Assembly (NCBI RefSeq): GCF_040493455.1
Contig: NZ_JANFDA010000008.1
Location: forward strand, 1 to 64,000
Source: Microcosmobacter sp040493455
GTDB lineage: Bacteria > Bacteroidota > Bacteroidia > Flavobacteriales > Flavobacteriaceae
Direction of reading: 5' to 3'
Length of the DNA: 64,000 nt
Part shown: positions 60,967 to 64,000 of the stretch, in pieces
How the letters are laid out: each line of letters opens with the position of its first letter
Numbering within the stretch: position 1 is the first letter of the stretch
The notes under the pieces: generated by a model
Databases searched by the model: none
Told to the model about the DNA's origin: nothing
The model's input: the letters and a program-made list of their open reading frames with translations, nothing else
Position numbers and translations under genes: made by a program

Positions 60967-63285
60967 TTGGAAAAGTACTTAAGCCAACTAAATGACGCAC
61001 AATTAGCTCCAACTTTACAAAAGGATGGGCCTATGATTGTGATCGCAGGTGCAGGATCTGGAAAAACTAGAGTGCTTACCTACAGAATTGCTTATTTAAT
61101 GAGTCAAGGTGTAGATGCATTCAATATTTTGGCACTAACATTTACTAACAAAGCAGCTCGCGAAATGAAAGAGCGTATTGCTCAAATTGTTGGTGATGGT
61201 GAAGCAAAAAACCTGTGGATGGGAACATTCCACTCTGTGTTTGCTAAAATCCTTCGTTTTGAAGCAGATCGTTTGGGTTATCCAAGCAATTTTACCATTT
61301 ACGATACTCAAGATTCTGATCGACTTATATCTTCCATTATCAAGGAAATGAACCTAGATAAAGATGTATATAAGTATAAACAAATTCGATCTAGAATCTC
61401 TTCATATAAGAATAGCTTAATAACTGTTAAGGCCTATTTCAATAATCCAGAGCTTATAGAAGCAGATACTGCTGCGCGTCGTCCTCAGATGGGGAACATC
61501 TATAAAAACTATGTGGATCGATGCTTTAAAGCTGGAGCAATGGATTTTGATGATTTACTTTTGAAAACCAATGAGCTTCTGACACGCTTTCCAGATGTGT
61601 TAGCAAAATATCAAGATAAGTTTAGATACATTTTGGTTGATGAGTATCAAGATACCAATCACTCTCAGTATTTAATTGTAAGAGCTTTGTCGGATCGTTT
61701 CCAAAACATTTGTGTTGTTGGAGATGATGCACAAAGTATTTATGCATTTAGAGGTGCGAATATTAATAACATCCTGAATTTCCAACGCGATTATGACGAC
61801 GTGAAAGTCTTTAGACTGGAACAAAACTATCGTTCCACCAAAAACATTGTCAAAGCTGCTAATTCAGTCATAGATAAAAACCAAACCAAGCTTGATAAAG
61901 TAGTTTGGACTGCAAATGAAATAGGAGAGAAGATCAAAGTACATCGTTCTCCAACCGATGGTGATGAAGGGCGTTATGTCGCAAGTACAATTTTTGAAGC
62001 TAAGATGCAAAAGCAACTCAAGAATAGTGATTTCGCAGTGCTTTACAGAACTAATGCGCAATCGAGAGCTATAGAAGATGCACTTAGAAAACGTGACATT
62101 AAGTATAGAATTTATGGAGGATTGTCTTTCTACCAAAGGAAGGAAATCAAAGATGTATTATCATATCTAAGATTGATTATCAATTCTGCTGATGAAGAAG
62201 CTCTAAAACGTGTTATTAATTTCCCTGCTAGAGGTATAGGACAAACGACTATCGATAGGCTTGTTGTTGCTGCAAATGGTTACAATCGCTCCATTTATGA
62301 AGTGATGCAGAACATCGATAAAATTGATATCAAAATCAATTCTGGAACTAAAGCAAAACTTCAGGACTTTGTAACGATGATAGAAAGTTTCAAAGTGATG
62401 AACCAATCTGCTAATGCTTTTGAACTGGCAGAGCATGTTACTAAAGTGTCTGGTTTGATTAAAGAGTTTGGTAAAGATGGAACTCCTGAAGGTATTACCC
62501 GAATGGAGAACATCGAAGAACTACTCAATGGTATCAAGGATTTCGTAGAAGGACAGATAGAAATAGCTGATGCCGAAGGCTCACTCACAGAATTCTTAGA
62601 AGACGTAGCTTTAGCAACAGACTTAGACAATGAAAAAGGAGATCCAAACCATGTGGCTTTAATGACTATACATTTAGCAAAAGGATTGGAGTTCCCTTAT
62701 GTATTCATAGTTGGATTAGAGGAAGATTTGTTCCCAAGTGCAATGAGTATGAATACCAGAAGCGAGTTAGAAGAAGAGCGACGCTTATTCTATGTAGCGC
62801 TAACCAGAGCTGAAAAACAAGCTTATCTCACATACACACTGTCTCGTTATCGCTGGGGAAAACTTATTGATGCTGAACCAAGTCGCTTTATAGAAGAAAT
62901 AGATGATGAATTTTTAGATATCATCACACCAATTGAAGAACGTCGTTTCAATCCGATGCTCGATGCAGATATTTTCGGAGATGTCGAACCCAATAAAGTA
63001 AGGTTCAAAAAACCTACACCTCGCAATACAGCTAAACAGCGTGCTGAAAAGTTTAAAATAAGCACACCTAAGAATCTTAAGAAGATTTCAGATACGAAAA
63101 CAAACACTAACCTATTTGATAGCAAGTTAACAGTAGGTAATGTTGTTAACCATCAGCGATTTGGTAGAGGAGAGGTAATTAAGATTGAAGGTAAAGGTTC
63201 GGATATTAAAGCCGAGATAAAATTTGAAAACGGAGGAAATAAAAAGCTACTGCTTCGATTTGCAAAACTTGAAGTGATTAGCTAA
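60967..63285 (+). CDS. uvrD: ATP-dependent DNA helicase UvrD/PcrA
   Basis: 772 residues, starting at TTG (MEKYLSQLNDAQLAPTL), since no in-frame ATG exists before the conserved start. It unwinds DNA 3' to 5' in repair. SF1 motifs: IVIAGAGSGKTRVLTYRIAY (Walker A), ILALTFTNKAAREMKERI, YILVDEYQDTNHSQYLIV (Walker B), VVGDDAQSIYAFRGANIN, RLEQNYRSTKNIV, MTIHLAKGLEFPYVFIVGLE and RRLFYVALTRAEKQAYLTY. A C-terminal Tudor-like domain (VNHQRFGRGEVIKIEGKG) ends the protein as in PcrA. Confidence 0.96.
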   Translation: MEKYLSQLNDAQLAPTLQKDGPMIVIAGAGSGKTRVLTYRIAYLMSQGVDAFNILALTFTNKAAREMKERIAQIVGDGEAKNLWMGTFHSVFAKILRFEADRLGYPSNFTIYDTQDSDRLISSIIKEMNLDKDVYKYKQIRSRISSYKNSLITVKAYFNNPELIEADTAARRPQMGNIYKNYVDRCFKAGAMDFDDLLLKTNELLTRFPDVLAKYQDKFRYILVDEYQDTNHSQYLIVRALSDRFQNICVVGDDAQSIYAFRGANINNILNFQRDYDDVKVFRLEQNYRSTKNIVKAANSVIDKNQTKLDKVVWTANEIGEKIKVHRSPTDGDEGRYVASTIFEAKMQKQLKNSDFAVLYRTNAQSRAIEDALRKRDIKYRIYGGLSFYQRKEIKDVLSYLRLIINSADEEALKRVINFPARGIGQTTIDRLVVAANGYNRSIYEVMQNIDKIDIKINSGTKAKLQDFVTMIESFKVMNQSANAFELAEHVTKVSGLIKEFGKDGTPEGITRMENIEELLNGIKDFVEGQIEIADAEGSLTEFLEDVALATDLDNEKGDPNHVALMTIHLAKGLEFPYVFIVGLEEDLFPSAMSMNTRSELEEERRLFYVALTRAEKQAYLTYTLSRYRWGKLIDAEPSRFIEEIDDEFLDIITPIEERRFNPMLDADIFGDVEPNKVRFKKPTPRNTAKQRAEKFKISTPKNLKKISDTKTNTNLFDSKLTVGNVVNHQRFGRGEVIKIEGKGSDIKAEIKFENGGNKKLLLRFAKLEVIS

Positions 63286-63296
63286 ACAATAATGAT

Positions 63297-64000
63297 ATGA
63301 AAGTTATTTCGATGATACCTGCACGTTACAGTGCATCTCGCTTCCCGGGCAAATTAATGCAAAACTTGGCAGGTAAGTCTGTGATCTTACGTACTTATGA
63401 AGCGACTGTAGCGACCAATCTTTTTAGTGAAGTCTATGTGGTTACTGATAGTAATATCATCTATGATGAGATTGTAAATAATGGAGGTAAAGCCATTATG
63501 AGTATTAAAGAGCATGAGTCTGGTAGTGATCGAATAGCTGAAGCAGTTGCAACTATTGATTGTGATATCGTAGTCAATGTACAGGGTGATGAGCCATTTA
63601 CAGAACGTGAAAGCCTAGAGAAAGTACTCAGTGTCTTTCATGATGATCCCAATAAGGATATAGATTTAGCTTCTTTAATGGTTCAAATTACGGATTGGGA
63701 TGAAATCAAGAATCCAAATACGGTTAAGGTTATCGTAGATCAAGAAAACTTTGCGCTATATTTCTCTAGGAACCCAATTCCATACCCAAGAGATGAAAAT
63801 GCTAATGCAAAATATTTCAAGCATAAAGGCATATATGCTTTCAGAAAAGAAGCTTTATTAGAGTTTACAGAATTACCAATGCAGTTTTTAGAAGCTAGTG
63901 AAAAGATTGAATGCCTACGCTATCTAGAATATGGTAAGCGTATAAAAATGGTAGAAACCAACGTACAAGGTGTAGAAATTGATACTCCTGAAGATTTGGA
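63297..64000 (+). CDS. kdsB: 3-deoxy-manno-octulosonate cytidylyltransferase, 5' part
   Basis: The ATG at 63297 opens 234 codons to the window edge, near the end of a normal-length KdsB (about 245). It activates Kdo as CMP-Kdo for lipopolysaccharide core. Motifs: VISMIPARYSASRFPGKLM, EVYVVTDSNIIYDE, HESGSDRIAEAV, VNVQGDEPF, HKGIYAFRKEALLEF, and EIDTPEDL at the end. The gene is 11 bp after uvrD. Confidence 0.93.
   Translation, partial: MKVISMIPARYSASRFPGKLMQNLAGKSVILRTYEATVATNLFSEVYVVTDSNIIYDEIVNNGGKAIMSIKEHESGSDRIAEAVATIDCDIVVNVQGDEPFTERESLEKVLSVFHDDPNKDIDLASLMVQITDWDEIKNPNTVKVIVDQENFALYFSRNPIPYPRDENANAKYFKHKGIYAFRKEALLEFTELPMQFLEASEKIECLRYLEYGKRIKMVETNVQGVEIDTPEDL

Overview
The window looks like chromosome of a marine-type Flavobacteriaceae (Bacteroidota). 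It is AT-rich. It carries type IX secretion (T9SS) cargo proteins, an outer-membrane beta-barrel receptor of the CarboxypepD_reg/plug class and RF2 made by programmed frameshifting. Several promoters match the Bacteroidota pattern TTG-(about 20)-TAnnTTTG, and some starts are TTG. No rRNA, tRNA, CRISPR array, transposase or phage genes were recognised. The genus cannot be fixed from this sequence alone.

Layout. 1-2318: 5' part of a large T9SS adhesin and a small exported partner (minus strand). 2597-7241: a five-gene overlapping operon for 5-oxoproline use (DUF2891 lipoprotein, NRAMP-like transporter, pxpA, pxpB, pxpC). 7369-9250: a small protein, a multi-pass membrane protein and an orphan DesK/NarL-type histidine kinase. 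9252-12789 (minus): RluA-type pseudouridine synthase, panB, a DUF4258-like protein, alanine dehydrogenase and a small membrane protein. 13143-22590: a nine-gene, almost wholly uncharacterised co-directional cluster around an AAA+ ATPase, with a long coiled-coil protein and several membrane proteins. 22756-32031: kelch protein, MarR-GNAT fusion, hutG, a coiled-coil membrane protein, a transglutaminase-like protein overlapping hutI, a T9SS FG-GAP protein and fumC.

32167-35637: small exported or membrane proteins of unknown function, whose upstream regions share a TACGTA-N4-TACGTA dyad. 35701-35826: a cluster of hairpin repeats with one constant loop. 35844-48334: outer-membrane receptor, a Lys-tailed exported protein, prfB, a DUF5117-type metalloprotease, an ATP-grasp enzyme, threonine aldolase, a small beta-barrel, an FAD-linked oxidase and an LpxH-like phosphatase. 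48486-57408: aroC, an S9 peptidase with a dicarboxylate/amino-acid symporter, then a tight operon of a GshB-like ATP-grasp ligase, a rhodanese fusion, an N-formylglutamate amidohydrolase-like enzyme and a DUF1704/QEGLA metallopeptidase. 57414-64000: a small membrane protein, a GltB-like FMN protein, an M20 amidohydrolase, uvrD/pcrA and the start of kdsB.

The best candidates for undescribed biology are the AAA+ cluster at 13143-22590, the ATP-grasp/hydrolase/metallopeptidase operon at 53190-57408 (possibly a peptide ligation and removal system), and the NRAMP-like protein in the 5-oxoprolinase operon, which has lost the metal-binding residues. All family names come from recognising motifs by eye; no database search was run.
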